Notes: generated by a model from the sequence alone, not told the origin. 64,000 nucleotides of DNA from Hygrophila difformis (GCA_030278955.1 JAOANR010000011.1:28090403-28154402); one strand, 5' to 3'. Numbered from the stretch's first letter, positions 11,440-22,654 are shown. Translations and numbers: made by a program.

Positions 11440-12060
11440 CCTTCCATCGCTGAAAATAACATAGACCCATCGCTTAAAATACTTAATAACAATCGCTGAA
11501 AACAATATAGAACCATCGCTTAAAATGCTATATTCACATGTACAAACATTTTGTCGCTTAAATGAATGTATAGATATGAAATTTCAGAAAACTCAGAAAA
11601 AGAGAAACATATCACAAAATGCTTGATGTCCATCGCTCAACATAACTCAGAACTCAGAAACATACAAACAAAATCAAAAACGACGATCTATCACCATCGC
11701 TTAAAATGCTTGCTCTCTATCGCTGAAAAACATATAAAACCATCGCTTAAAATGCAATGTACACATCGCTGAAAAATTGCTCTTGACATCGCTGATAATC
11801 ACATGTACAAACATAACTCAGAACTCACTTAAATGAATGTATAAATATGAAATTTCAGAAAACTCATAAAAAGAGAAACATATCACAACAGAACTCAGAA
11901 CTCAGAAACATACATAAAATCGCATAAAATGCTCATATACAAATCGCTGAAAAATGCTATATACACATCGCTGAAAAGAATACATATACATCGCTGAAAA
12001 GAATATATAACCATCGCTTAAAATGCTTAATACCCATCGCTGAAAAATTGATAATCACAT
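11440..12060 (-). repeat. Inverted subterminal-word array (CATCGCTGAAAA / CATCGCTTAAAATGC)
   Basis: About fifteen copies of the left-array word occur in opposite orientation, many extended to CATCGCTTAAAATGCT. Two longer blocks starting at ATGAATGTATA (11563 and 11832) are near duplicates. No coding sequence was recognised. Confidence 0.7.
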
Positions 12061-12089
12061 GTACAAACGTTTTCACAAACTGTTTTCTT

Positions 12090-12683
12090 CTACTTTTGGC
12101 CAAACTGTTTATGTACAAACCTCAAGTAATCTCTCACAAATTGTGGATTGGTGATCCTCACCAGCATCAGTTCCCATGCTCCTTTTATACGTTTGCAGAT
12201 TAGACTTCTGAGTTTGTAATCATAATGCATGATCTTCTTTTTATTTCCTGTGTTACAATAATCCAGGGCCTTCTGATCCATTTCCATGAGGAGTTCGAGA
12301 TAAGAAGTTCTGTAACGCTCCATCATGGCGGACACCATGTCTCTTTCCAGGGCTTCCTTTAAATAAGACATATCTTGTGCCAGATCATATTTCAGATACT
12401 CCTCTGCCTCAGCCTTGTTCATCAATCTGTACTGTCTTGCATTCTTTCTCAGCACTGGCCAGTTCTTACGCGTTATCTCATGTAGCACTTTTTCCCTTAG
12501 AAGTCTGATGTGCTCAGCATGTTCAGGATCCACATCAGTTCCTTTTTCAGCTATCCCAACCTCAGGATCCACATCAGCTCCTTTTTCAGCTATCCCAACC
12601 TGACCGAATCGCTTCAAATCAGCCAAATAGAGAATAATACTCCATAATTTACAATGCCCATGTAAGAATAAAGAGATGTACAT
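12090..12683 (-). CDS. MULE-associated helical protein of unknown function (partial)
   Basis: A 197-codon minus-strand frame ends in FVHKQFGQK. The first 28 or so codons look intronic, and a CAG acceptor at about 12600 suggests the exon starts at VGIAEKG. Near its start a 13-residue unit occurs twice (VGIAEKGADVDPE and VGIAEKGTDVDPE), encoded by a tandem 39-bp duplication at about 12522-12599. The rest is a long amphipathic helical segment rich in Lys, Glu and Arg (NKAEAEEYLKYDLAQDMSY and onward), with no catalytic motif I recognise. It lies about 190 bp downstream of the ULP fragment on the same strand, so it could be the C-terminal part of a MULE accessory gene. Confidence 0.4.
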   Translation of the reverse strand: MYISLFLHGHCKLWSIILYLADLKRFGQVGIAEKGADVDPEVGIAEKGTDVDPEHAEHIRLLREKVLHEITRKNWPVLRKNARQYRLMNKAEAEEYLKYDLAQDMSYLKEALERDMVSAMMERYRTSYLELLMEMDQKALDYCNTGNKKKIMHYDYKLRSLICKRIKGAWELMLVRITNPQFVRDYLRFVHKQFGQK

Positions 12684-12830
12684 TTAAGCGATCACAAAAA
12701 GTGCAATATATATAACCGATTAAACAATAGACATATAAGAGATGAAACAATGTACATTTCAGCGACGAAAATATTACATTTACATTTAAGCGATTAACAA
12801 ATATACATTTAAGCGATGTCATCCATCGCA
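12670..12830 (-). repeat. Short array of ATTTAAGCGAT words
   Basis: Five copies of ACATTTAAGCGAT or ACATTTCAGCGAC lie between two ORFs. Here the word is on the plus strand, unlike the neighbouring inverted arrays. Confidence 0.55.
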
Positions 12831-12873
12831 TAAAAAAAACAGTTCATTCATTCATCAAAAACACTTCATTTCA

Positions 12874-13335
12874 TCATTGTTTCTTTTTCCGACCCTTTTT
12901 TGGCTTAGGTGGTGCTGGTTTCTTTACCTCAAATGACTGACTATGCTGGGCAACCAACTGCATCTCTCTACTCACTTCTCCTAGCACAAAATCTTTCTTT
13001 TGATTGACATCTGACATCAATATTTCAGCGCAGACCTTGGCTCTTTTTGCCAGATTATACCTTTTGTTCTTCATTTCTGCCAACATGTCATCCATAATTA
13101 GTCCTTCCCAATAATCCATATATGACATGACAAAAACACCGCAGCTGTGCTCATCTTTCTGCTCTGCCAACGGCGAGAAAAGCATACGATATGATGCAAA
13201 CCATTTTTCAGATTTCATCAGTGTATTTCCCAGCATCCTCAAGTTATACCATATCCTATTCAAAACATTATAATCAGCTGTCCACCCGCCTTCAGCATTC
13301 TTGCTGTTGAAGTAAAATATTCTTCTCTTTCTCAT
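12874..13335 (-). pseudogene. Ulp1-like cysteine protease, C-terminal fragment (MULE-carried)
   Basis: The 153-codon frame contains EQKDEHSCGVFVMSYMDYW, the catalytic-cysteine block of Ulp1/C48 SUMO proteases. SCG carries the nucleophile, and the preceding Asp/Glu-rich stretch is typical. The His and Asp of the triad lie upstream in complete proteins. Only GGWTADYNVLNRIWYNLR and a few residues remain N-terminal here, so the catalytic domain is truncated. The tail is basic (PPKPKKGRKKKQ). Its ATG overlaps the stop of the transposase fragment (ATGA), so an internal deletion has fused the two genes end to end. ULP genes carried by MULEs are known from Kaonashi elements; loss of activity is inferred. 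Confidence 0.7.
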
Positions 13336-14308
13336 ATCAACAGAAAAATTCTTCTATTCAAAATTTTCCTAATTGCCGGTGCCATCGCACAATCTTGATC
13401 TGTGAAAATCGTTTGAGGTGCCTTATCCCCCATACACTTCAAAAATGTTTTAAATAGCCACTCAAATGATCTTTGAGTTTCATCAAGCATCAATGCAGCT
13501 CCAAAAATAGAAGTCTGTCAGTGATGATTGAATCCAACAAAAACAGCTAATGGTCTGTAATTTTTATTTGTCCAATACGTTGTATCAAAGGTCACACTAT
13601 CACCAAAAGCTTGATAATCCATCCTCATTTCAGCATCTGACCAAAAGATATTTGTAATTCTCTCATCATCATCCAGATCATACTCATGGAAGAAAAATGG
13701 ATTACTGACACATTTCTCAGAGAAATACTTCAATACAACACCAGCATCCCCTACTTTTAAATTTCTTTGCCGCCTTCTAACAAGTGCATTCTTCAAATCG
13801 TCCTTTAAAAATCCTACAAGTCCACTACCTCCAGCACCCATACTCAACAAGTCATACGATGACTTCAATGACAATCCAACTTCTTCATGTATACCAGCAA
13901 CAACACTGTGTAACTCATCAACTCTTCTATTCGATTTCAACATATGCTTCCTTGATGGTCCATGCAGATCATGATTATGATCACCACAGAAAAACACAAC
14001 TCTATAAACTTTTTCATCAGTTTTATAATGTAACCTCACCTTTGCTTCACAACCAGTTCGGGTTTCATCACTCCTACGAAATTTCAGACTCTTAGAACGA
14101 CAAGATGAATCACTATCCAACAAACAACCACGACAAAATCCTTCCTTATTGCACGCATATTGTAAATAGAACAATCTATCAATTTCATGTGGCTTTGGTC
14201 TCTCATACATTTTCCTTACCGAGAAACCTAAACTATGAGCATAATCACAATGAAAACTAAACGCATCATCAGCTGTAACAAAACTTAACTCACTCCAATT
14301 TATGTTAC
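13332..14308 (-). pseudogene. MULE transposase with FAR1 DNA-binding domain, truncated, one internal stop
   Basis: A likely exon starts after an acceptor at 14309-14311 (NINWSELSFVTADDAF). The N-terminal FAR1 zinc domain follows, with CEAKVRLHYK and VVFFCGDHNHD as Cys/His ligands. The MULE catalytic core begins at FGDSVTFDTTYWTNKNYRP (first Asp). A TGA at 13518-13520 follows GFNHH. The same frame then continues QTSIFGAALMLDET and TIFTDQDCAMAP (second Asp), so the stop is a point change, probably CGA to TGA. The frame ends after RKILN, before the catalytic Glu and zinc knuckle. The gene is dead and fused by deletion to the ULP fragment. Confidence 0.8.
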
Positions 14309-14359
14309 CTGTGAAGAAATAAACAAAGAATTCCCGTTAAAATAATAAATACACGTAGC

Positions 14360-14670
14360 TGACATAAACCATCGCTTAAAATGCTTAATGTCCATCGCTG
14401 AAAATGCTAGACAGTTATCGCTGAAAATGCTAGTGATGCATCGCTGAAAATGCTAGGCTTGCATCGATGAAAATATAATGGTTCTGTCCCTCATAATCAC
14501 ATGTACAAACGTTTTGACGCTTAAATGAACATATAGATATGAAACTTCAGAAAACACAAAAAAAGAGAAACATATCAAAGAAGAACTCAAAACGCTAGAC
14601 AGTTATCGCTGAAAATGCTAGTGATGCATCGCTGAAAATGCTAGGCTTGCATCGATGAAAATATAATGCT
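14360..14670 (-). repeat. Right subterminal array of CATCGCTGAAAATGCTAG words
   Basis: Two tandem blocks of about 185 bp (from about 14408 and 14594) each contain ATCGCTGAAAATGCTAG units, followed by an ATGTACAAACGTTTTGACGC stretch. The orientation is opposite to the left array. Confidence 0.7.
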
Positions 14671-14679
14671 TCTGTCCCT

Positions 14680-15497
14680 CATAATCACATGTACAAACGT
14701 TTTGACGCTTAAATGAACATATAGATATGAAACTTCAGAAAACACAAAAAAAGAGAAACATATCAAAGAAGAACTCAAAACTCAAAAAACATACATAAAA
14801 TCAAAAACGACGATCTGCGATAAAAATACTCAAAATTCGAAAATTCTAAAAAGTACCATTGGACGCAGAACTCGAATCTGAAAACGTTGCCGACGCATTC
14901 AACGACATGCTAATCGCATTCATAATTGCCAACAACTTCCTCACACCGCCGCAACACGTACAGAGCAAACAAAAAACAGAAGAGAACTTGTCACCAAAAA
15001 AAAACAGAAGAGAACTCGGAAATCCAAAGAAGACGACGTCCAACGGCGAACAATATGGCAAATATACGAAATTACTTTTCTACCCTTAGAGTTAATCTCA
15101 ATCGTCGATTTTTAAAGACAATCAACGGCTGTAAATGCCCACAGCACATCAAGTCAAAAAGGGTGATTGCACCCTAACGAAATTGATTAGCATACAGTCC
15201 TAACATTATAAGAATTGTGGAATCCTGCTGTTGTAAGATCCTGTTTGGAATAGGGCAGTATTATGACAGTCTGCCTCAGGTAGAATTTGGGGTATTGCTA
15301 TCAACTTGAACCATTGAAATGACAATGAGTGGATGGCTGGGACAGCCAGGAAGTAGACTGCTGACAGGTGCTATGCTAATGAAGCTGACTTTCTTATCTC
15401 CTTGTTTGGTTGTCACATGATCTTGAACGTAAATCTCACGATGTAATTGATTAATATAGCAGTCTGGGATTATGCACGAGAATAAAGGTAGGCAGCC
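14680..15497. other. Gene-free stretch with probable right end of the MULE
   Basis: 14830-15060 could hold the first exon of the MULE transposase on the minus strand (open, Ser/Ala-rich), but nothing identifies it. TACCCTTAGAG at about 15082 may be the inverted counterpart of the AAGGGTAAAG at position 1. 15180-15492 shows no recognised gene or repeat. 15493-15497 is CAGCC, the left TSD of the next element. Confidence 0.35.
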
Positions 15498-16060
15498 TGT
15501 TAACCCCATAAAATATTAGGCCCAATTAAATTAGTCCAACCCATTTTTCGGGAGGCCCGGTCCAATTCAAGAATTATCCGGATAAGGACCAAGTAGTGAG
15601 AAGCCGCCATAAGAGTAGACTGGAGAGGGATTATGGTACTCTGAAGACACATTGAAAGCAGAGAGGATCAAGGGACTTCAATATAGGGCGCCATCAAAGG
15701 GAGAGAGTCAGCAAAAGAAGAAGTTACTCCAAGAGAGGATCTGACACATTTAAGGCGGTGCAACATCAGGGAAGTGATTGCTTGTAACACTGCAGCCCAC
15801 ATCAAGAGGATGAATGTCGTGGTCCTCCTTATAAATAGACGGTGGTTGCATCCCAAGAAGATCATCCACACACCCCCAAGAGGAATCGCACTTTCATTAT
15901 CTTTACTTTCTGCCATTTCCTTTCTGCAAGTTTTCTTTCGTGTTTTTCCATTCTGCAATTTTTCATTTCTTTACAGCCTTATTTAAATTCTTGTCATTCC
16001 CTTCAGTGAATCTTATAATCATCTTCAACAGTATTCAATCAAAAAAATTCTTGGTTAACA
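15498..16060 (+). repeat. 5' LTR of the outer gag-only element
   Basis: This is a 563-bp direct repeat of 28678-29240 with only a few substitutions, so the insertion looks young. A TATA box TATAAATA is at 15830-15837. The following ATTGGCACGCCCAGTGGGAC (16062-16081) is the probable primer site. I could not assign its tRNA. Confidence 0.93.
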
Positions 16061-16111
16061 AATTGGCACGCCCAGTGGGACTCGAGTGGAAACCATATCC
16101 GCTTAGAGTGT

Positions 16112-17716
16112 ATGCTACTTAGATCTGGACGAGTAGTAAGGGACTTAACACAAAAATTTGAAGAAATGTCGCTCCATGAAGAAACTCCAGTAAGAACACC
16201 ATCTGAGAACGCCGATAATGCGGCGACTACCTCTCAACCATCACAAGGGATAATGCAAGTCCCATCCCTTTCGGAACAGATGCGGCTATCGATGACTGAA
16301 TCGATGGCCGAATTCATGCCTCTACTTACAAGGCATCTCATGGACGTGTTGCGGCTTGCTATGGCCGATCAGACTGACAAGATTTGTGGATCCCTGCGTA
16401 CTTCGCAAGAGGGTTCCATTTCAGCGAATGGCACAAATGTGCCACCAATCATCCCAGGGCCGTATGGCGGCCCGCAGAGGACTTGGGGGACTGCTTTTGG
16501 CCAGCCGCCACTCTCAGAGTTTGGAGGATTGGCGAGTCTGCCCCCATTCCCATCCACTCATGTTTTCACTCCTGCGGCACTTAGTATACCGAACTTCTGC
16601 TATGCGGCACCTCCCGTACCGATGTATGCTTCATCAAGCTGTTTGGTGGCGGCCAGCGCTATACCAGGTTGTACGGCGGTCACCGATGCATTCGGCATGA
16701 CATCACGCCAAGCGATTGCGGTGCCCCCAAAACCTAGTTGGATTTCGCCAACGCAAGGGGGGCAGGCACCACAGCCATATGGAGTGGCTTGGACACTTTC
16801 TATGCCTCCCACAGCCGCCATACCAGTACCAACTCCCGTACCGAACCCTATTTGTATGCAGCCAGTGCCAGGGGGGCAGATGCCACAACTATATGGGATG
16901 GCAGCGACACCTACCACACCAACCGCCATGTCTCATGCCACACCTCCAGCGGCCTTGCCTCCTATGCAGGCACCCGCTGTGTCATCTGATCAACTTGCAG
17001 ATATGATGAAGCAGCACTTCGGGATCCAATTAAGGCCAATAGAGCGGCCTACTTACAGAAAACCCTATCCAGACTGGGTGGATGCGATGCAGCCCTATCC
17101 GAGAGGGTTCAAGATGCCCGAATTTACTGTGTTCTCAGGGGACGACGGAAAGTCCACTGTAGAGCATGTGGGTAGATTCACTGCACAATGTGGTGAGATG
17201 GCGGCCAATGATTGGCTGAAGCTGAGGCTGTTCAGTACATCCCTTACTGGACCTGCCTTTGCTTGGTATGCATCTTTGCAGCCTAATTCAATTCAGAGTT
17301 GGGCTGATTTGGAGAGAGCCTTCCACGATAGGTTCTACACTCCTTTGACACGTGTTAGTTTAGCAGAGTTAACTAATGCTAAACAATTTGCCGATGAAGC
17401 GGCGATCACATTTATCAATAGATTATAGCGGCTTAAGAGCCGATGCGCAATTGCGGTCCCTGATAGGGAGATCGGCAATATTGCAGTAGCGAATATGTTG
17501 CCAAAATTGAAAGAGCATTTAATTGTGCAGGATTGTATTGATCTTGCCCAGTTGGCCGAGAGAGCGGCCCGCTTGGAGAAATTCCTTGAGGAACAAGATG
17601 AGAAGCGTCTACCTATACACAGGACTCGTTTTGAGGAATTGAAACACAGTAAAGAGGAAGACGAACCAAGGGTGGTGGCCAATGCAGTAACCTTGGGTGG
17701 TAAAAATCCTGGATAG
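16112..17716 (+). pseudogene. gag: Gag of the outer element, one in-frame TAG
   Basis: ATG at 16112 opens a 438-codon frame. It has an acidic N-terminus, then a long Pro/Ala/Met-rich, low-charge linker (about residues 110-295) with two imperfect repeats around GGQ(A/M)PQ(P/L)YG. A Retrotrans_gag domain follows (MPEFTVFSGDDGK, LRLFSTSLTGPAFAWYASLQ, LERAFHDRFYTPLTRVSLAEL). A TAG at 17426-17428 interrupts FINRL/RLKSRC. The same frame then runs 96 further codons (PDREIGNIAVANMLPKLKEH, then a coiled-coil-like EKFLEEQDEKR) to 17716. CAG to TAG is the simplest origin. No zinc knuckle is visible. Confidence 0.85.
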
Positions 17717-17719
17717 TGG

Positions 17720-18185
17720 CCCTGGGACGCCATCAACAGCGGCCTTGGAGGAGGCCGAGTACTTGGAGCATGAGGAGTAGCGGCTTGAGCTGATCTCGCA
17801 AGCGGCTTATGATGGCTGGCGGCTGACAGATCTGGCGGCGCTGCAGTGTGCTGGCGGCTGGCGAGGACAAGGCTGGTGGCGCGTGGCAGTCTGGCAGCTG
17901 GCATGTTTGGGAGCCCTCGGGTCAGGTTGGCGGCGCGTCGATGGGTGGCGGCCCTCAGACTTGGCGGCAGCACAAGGCTGGCGGCGAGACCAGGCTGGCG
18001 GCTCTCCGGGTGGCGGCACTGCAGGACGCTGGCGGCCCAAGCAGGAGGCGCTGGCGATGCTCCTTCTCGCTGGTTGCGCTCTCCTCGGGCTGAAGGGTAA
18101 GCAGCTCTAAAGAGAGGGGACTGGAACGATGCAGCGTCCTGGCGGCTGGCGTCGGCCCTGGCGGAACTTTGGAGCTGGCGGCCGG
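17720..18185 (+). repeat. GC-rich TGGCGG-word domain, left part
   Basis: After gag, GCTGGCGGC-like words recur every 10-35 bp without a fixed period. Several frames on both strands stay open here because of base composition alone, so I call no gene. 17778-18185 is duplicated at 23486-23893. The domain resumes at 27160. Confidence 0.8.
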
Positions 18186-21100
18186 TGTAACACCCCGGAT
18201 TTGATAACCCAGGCCGGGATGTCACCGCCACACCTCCCAAGCAAGACACGACTTCATTCGAGCTCACTTGAAAGATGCAAGGCTAAGGGTATAAAATAAT
18301 TTTAAACAACCAAGTCCGGAAATACTTATATTTAAAAATAATAATCATCCATACACGCAGCGGAAATATAAGTTGTGCAGCGGAAATAAAGTATAAGGGC
18401 CGACATGGCCAAAACACGGGTTAAACAGGCCCGTTCATACTATAGTCTAATGCAAATTTAAAATAAAGTGTTCCCAAAATTCCCATGCATGTACGTGCTC
18501 AGTATAATCCATATGCTCTGTAGGAAAAAGAAGGAAATGGTTTGGGTCAGCAAAATGTGCTGAGTAAGTTAACACCTAGCATGACTTAGGGGTTTCAAAG
18601 CTTTTAATTAAATTTAATAAAAACATGCTTGTAGGTAATACACGATTTAAGTTAATCATCCACTAATAATTAAATGGCATAATTTAAAACAAAGAAAACA
18701 TTCAATTCTCTTAATTCTCTCATGATTTCAGGATTTGGTATTTCAAGGATTTCACTCTTTCACTTTTGTTCGATATGATCTAGTATAATATGTTCTCGGG
18801 AAAATGGACCCGCAATAATTTAAACGCATCCTAGGGAATCAAACCCGTAGGATCAACACACATCCTGGGGAATCGAACCCGCAGGGAATCAAACGATCGC
18901 CCTTGGGGGAATCGAACCCGTAAGAACTTAAATACATCCTAGGGAATTGAACCCATAGGAATCAACACACATCCTGGGGAATCGAACCCGCAGGAAAACA
19001 AACGATCGCCCTTGGGGAATCGAACCCGCAAGAACTCAAATACATCCTAGGGAATTGAACCCATAGGAATCAACACACATCCTGGGGAATCGAACCCGCG
19101 GGAAAACAAACGATCGCCCTTGGGGAATCGAACCCGCAAGAACTCAAATACATCCTAGGGAATTGAACCCATAGGAATCAACACACATCCTGGGGAATCG
19201 AACCCGCAGGAAAACAAACAATCGCCCTTGGGGAATCAAACCCGCAAGGTAAGAACACATTTCGCAAGTTTCACAAAATTCTCAAATATAACTTACACAA
19301 GTCGCTGTCTTACTCCATAATTAATTAAAAATTCATTTTAAGTCCGAAAATTCTGAAATTTCACTGGTAACTCTAAAACACAGAGACGAACAAGTTTCGT
19401 GTTTTACATTTCTCGATCCGGGTTAAGGAAATGAGTCAAAAATCAAGTCGTTCCCATAAGTAGTATGCTGTCAGGTTTCAGATTCGACACCATTCAAAAA
19501 TTCGACTTTTTAACATATCAGATGGACTCCAAAAATTCTGAAATTTTATATGCACACACTAGACATAATTATCTACAACTTTCATTTAGATTGCAAGGAT
19601 CAATTCGGACTTGAAGATATAGAAACAGGCTCATCAAGTTTGGACATCAACACCTTCAGATTTCCAAAAGGGTTTTTCAAGGCAGTTTGTGTTTGGATCG
19701 TTTTGGGATAGCAAACGTTGATGGAAATGGCTGAAATTTTTACACAACTTAGATTAATGTGTTAGGATCAAAAGTCTAGTTTTGAGTTTTTCGGTTTGAA
19801 TTCTTGAAGTAGGGGTTTTGGTCCAATTTCAAATCTGTCACAGTTTCAAGTTCGACTTTTAGGGCAGGTTCATTGGAGGCCATTTTCGGATATCAAAGCA
19901 CAATGGAAAATTATGAAAATTTTGCACAAACTAGATCTATGTCTTAGGAATGTTTTTCATGTTTTGAGTTTTTCCGTTTGAGCAGTTTTAAGTGTTCGAA
20001 AAATTCGCACCAATATGCTGCGCCGGGGGTTTTCCGCGTTGACATATTTTTGAGTTTCTAAATCTCTATGTTTGGTTGCATTTTAAGTCACCCAAAACCA
20101 AGTAAGCATTAACTTACAGTGGGGATGATGTCTAGAAGGTCACGGGGTTGTCCGAAATCCACGGGATGTCACGAACGAATCTCCTCAAGTCGGTTTCCTC
20201 TTCCAACGTCCACGAACCGAATCCGCAAGTAAAAATCCTTAGTTAGATTCGATTTTTGGATTCAAAAAGGTGTAGATAAACTCAAAAACTACTTACCAAC
20301 GTCCTAGGGGTCTGTCTTCTCCTTCATAAGTCCTTCTTGTTCGGATTTCGTCGTCGGAACTTCAAGAACGCAAGGGATTTCGGGGTTTTCGACTTTGGGA
20401 GGAGTTGGAGAGAATGTGAGGAGAAGATGGCTGCTCTAGGGTTATATTTTTCGAATTTAGGATTGGGGAGCAGTCTAAGGTCGTCCCACATATCCTTCCA
20501 TAGCCCGGGATTGAGTTTCCATCATCGGGGGTCGAAAATATGGCAAGAAGATCGTCGGAACGCGTTGTTGCCATTTTTTCTGGGGGGTCACGCGGTCATG
20601 GCGCGCCCATAGGCTAAACACCGCGCGGCCAGCGCGCGGCTTCCGCCTGGACCTCGGTCCGGGCTGGTCCGTGCGATCCGATCGGGCCCTTTCTCCTCTC
20701 TTTCGGACTTCTGTGCTCCTACGTCTTCGGGCTCGATTTTTCGGGTCATTCTCGGATTATAAATTCTTATCTTAAATTAATCTCGTCTCGAGTTAATCCC
20801 GTACTTGAAATCTTGAGTCCGTTGCATTTGGATTCGTCGGCTTCTAATTCGTCGTCTTTTGACTCCCGTGCAACAATTTATCTAACTAATTTATTTCCAA
20901 CTTCACGGGTTCCTGGAATTAAAATTCTTTTCTTTCTTGAATTTAGTTTCAATTCTTTTGACTCGATTTCATGGAATGTCTTCGGGCTTCCTTTCCCTCC
21001 TTTATTCCATTTTAAATTTTTGAATCTATCGGCGTTTCATTTCCGAGCAATAATTTATTGTGATAAATTATTTTCTTCTTCTCGGAGATATTTCAACCTT

Positions 21101-21460
21101 GATTTGATTAAGAAATAAATTTTATTCCTTTGGACGCCGATAAAAATCCCGGGTATTACAGTCTACCCCCCTTAAGAATCAACTTCGTCCCCGAAGTTGG
21201 GTGTTAGCTTCTCGCGAGCTTGGAACTAAGGTCCTTTCTATTTTGTGCTATTGTTTGAATGCGTGATTGTATCATTATGTGTTGTTGTTCTTGATGTTGT
21301 TTTTATTATTTTATTATATCGTTCGACTGAACTCAGAATTAAAATTTCCAAGTTGCCTACGTACCCTGTGAAGGGATCAAGTCATTACGTAGTTCAAAAC
21401 AATTTGAATTTGCTTATTCGAAATACAAAATATTCGGAATAGAATTTTCGGGTCGTTACA
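18186..21460 (-). repeat. 3' LTR of copy 2
   Basis: The 3275-bp LTR runs on the minus strand from TGTAACGACCCG (21460) to GGTGTTACA (18186). Here the outer LTR start is used. The inner start TGTAATACCCGGG with its own purine tract lies about 300 bp inside, near 21161. Confidence 0.88.
18796..19255 (-). repeat. B-box-like array in copy 2 3' LTR, 12 units plus a degenerate one
   Basis: Units on the minus strand have the core GCGGGTTCGATTCCCC. From the fifth unit a three-unit higher-order repeat of about 108 bp appears. Its sub-units are CATCCTGGGGAATCGAACCC, CGCCCTTGGGGAATCGAACC and CATCCTAGGGAATTGAACCC. The TTGAACCCA sub-unit breaks the B-box consensus. Confidence 0.85.
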
Positions 21461-21595
21461 TCCTCCCCCCCTTAAGATTACAGTTATGTCCCCATAACTT
21501 CCTATGTATTATTCGCAAACAGGTTCGGGTATCGTTGCCCATGATCCTTCCTCATTGAGCTGGCAGGTCAGCTTGATCGATGTCATTCAATCGTC

Positions 21596-22654
21596 CTATG
21601 GCTCTTCTGGTTGGGGGTTTACCAAATCTAGCATCTTCTCAATTCTCTCCTCACGAACATTGTATTCTCTAATCATGTGGTCTTCCCCACCACATCTATA
21701 ACAAGTCCCGCGCCTTGGGCATTCGCGCACCAGATGGGCTTGGTGGCACTGCGGGCAACGTGGTATGACTGTATGACGTATGCCGTTTCTCCCATAATTG
21801 AAACCTTTATTCTTATTCTCCTTAAAATTGCCATTGCTAATGTTTCAATTCTTTTTCTCAAACTCTTGCGAGTCCTTGCTCGACTCACCGGTTTCTTTAC
21901 GCTTCAGTTGCTGGACTCGATCAATTGCTACAGCTCGATCGTAAACCGTCTGCAGGTTTGTGAATTGTCCTACTGCAAGTATCTCCCGGATACTAAGGTT
22001 CAGACCCATCTCGAATTTCTGAGCCTTGTCAGAGTCAGTTGGTACTATCCTTGTAGCAAATCGCACCAATTCCTTGAATTTGGTGTAGTACTCTTGTACT
22101 GTTTGCGCTCCTTGTCTGAGGTTGATGAATTCCTCGTACTTTGCGGTCTTGGTGCTCAGTGGGTAGAATCTTTCTCTCAAGGCTTCCTTAAGTCCTTCCC
22201 AGGTGTAGGATTCTTCATCTTCCTCTGAATTCGTTTGAAGGTTTTGCCACCACTCATCGGTTTCGCCTCCTAAGTAGTAGGTCGCTACACGTATCTTCTC
22301 CTCGTCGGGGCATTTGATAGCGTCCAAGAGTTTGTCAAAGGTACGGATCCAACCCTCCAACTTGGCCGGATCCTCTTGCCGGTCATAATGGGGTGGGTTG
22401 TAGGGGTTTACCAATGCCAAGTAGTTGACTCGGGCTACTGGCGAAGGTATTGCCGCTTGTGCCCTATGCACCTCGGCATTTCCTAATGCTACGAGTACTT
22501 CTTCTACCGTCCTTAAACGTTCATCCATGTTGTTGGGAATAGGAGGCGCTCGATCTCCTACGTTCGGAGGAATCTCATTGTTGTTAGGTGCGTTTGGGAG
22601 GTCAGTGTCAGTGCCGTTTGGGCTTACCTTCCTCAGTTTTCTTCTAGGTGCCAT
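21596..22654 (-). pseudogene. gag: Gag of copy 2, one premature TGA
   Basis: ATG at 22654 starts MAPRRKLRKVSPNGTD, homologous to the intact gag at 3681-4745. The gag domain is complete (EGWIRTFDKLLDAIKCP, YYLGGETDEWW). After QEFEKKN a TGA (21845-21843) replaces the Arg codon found in copy 1. The frame then continues unbroken through both zinc knuckles (CPQCHQAHLVREC and CYRCGGEDHMIREC) to TAG at 21598-21596. The truncated product would lack RNA-binding knuckles. CGA to TGA by cytosine deamination is likely. Confidence 0.88.

Larger units (their letters stand above)
1..15177 (-). mobile_element. Decayed Kaonashi-like MULE (Mutator-like element), nested host for later insertions
   Basis: Minus-strand remnants of a FAR1-type MULE transposase (13332-14308) and of a Ulp1-like protease (12874-13335) lie next to each other. 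That pairing is known for plant MULEs that carry ULP genes (Kaonashi type). Around the genes are many copies of a TTTTCAGCGATG-like word, on the plus strand to the left and inverted to the right. A TIR is only suggested: AAGGGTAAAG opens the window, and an inverted AAGGGTAGAAAAG occurs near 15080-15092. The true left end may lie outside the window. Removing the 293-7795 and 9710-10880 insertions leaves about 6.5 kb. Boundaries are approximate; the MULE identity is more certain than the ends. Confidence 0.5.

Noticed and set aside
17335..18267. 310-codon minus-strand ORF over the gag end and GC-rich domain
   Set aside because: It is antisense to the gag of the outer element, crosses the boundary of the nested insertion and is Ala/Ser/Pro-rich only because of the TGGCGG words.
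18796..19255. CRISPR-like array (short repeats with variable spacers)
   Set aside because: Repeat cores are only about 16-20 bp, spacers are themselves repeated in a triplet pattern, the array lies inside an LTR and occurs in each LTR copy, and the genome is a plant.
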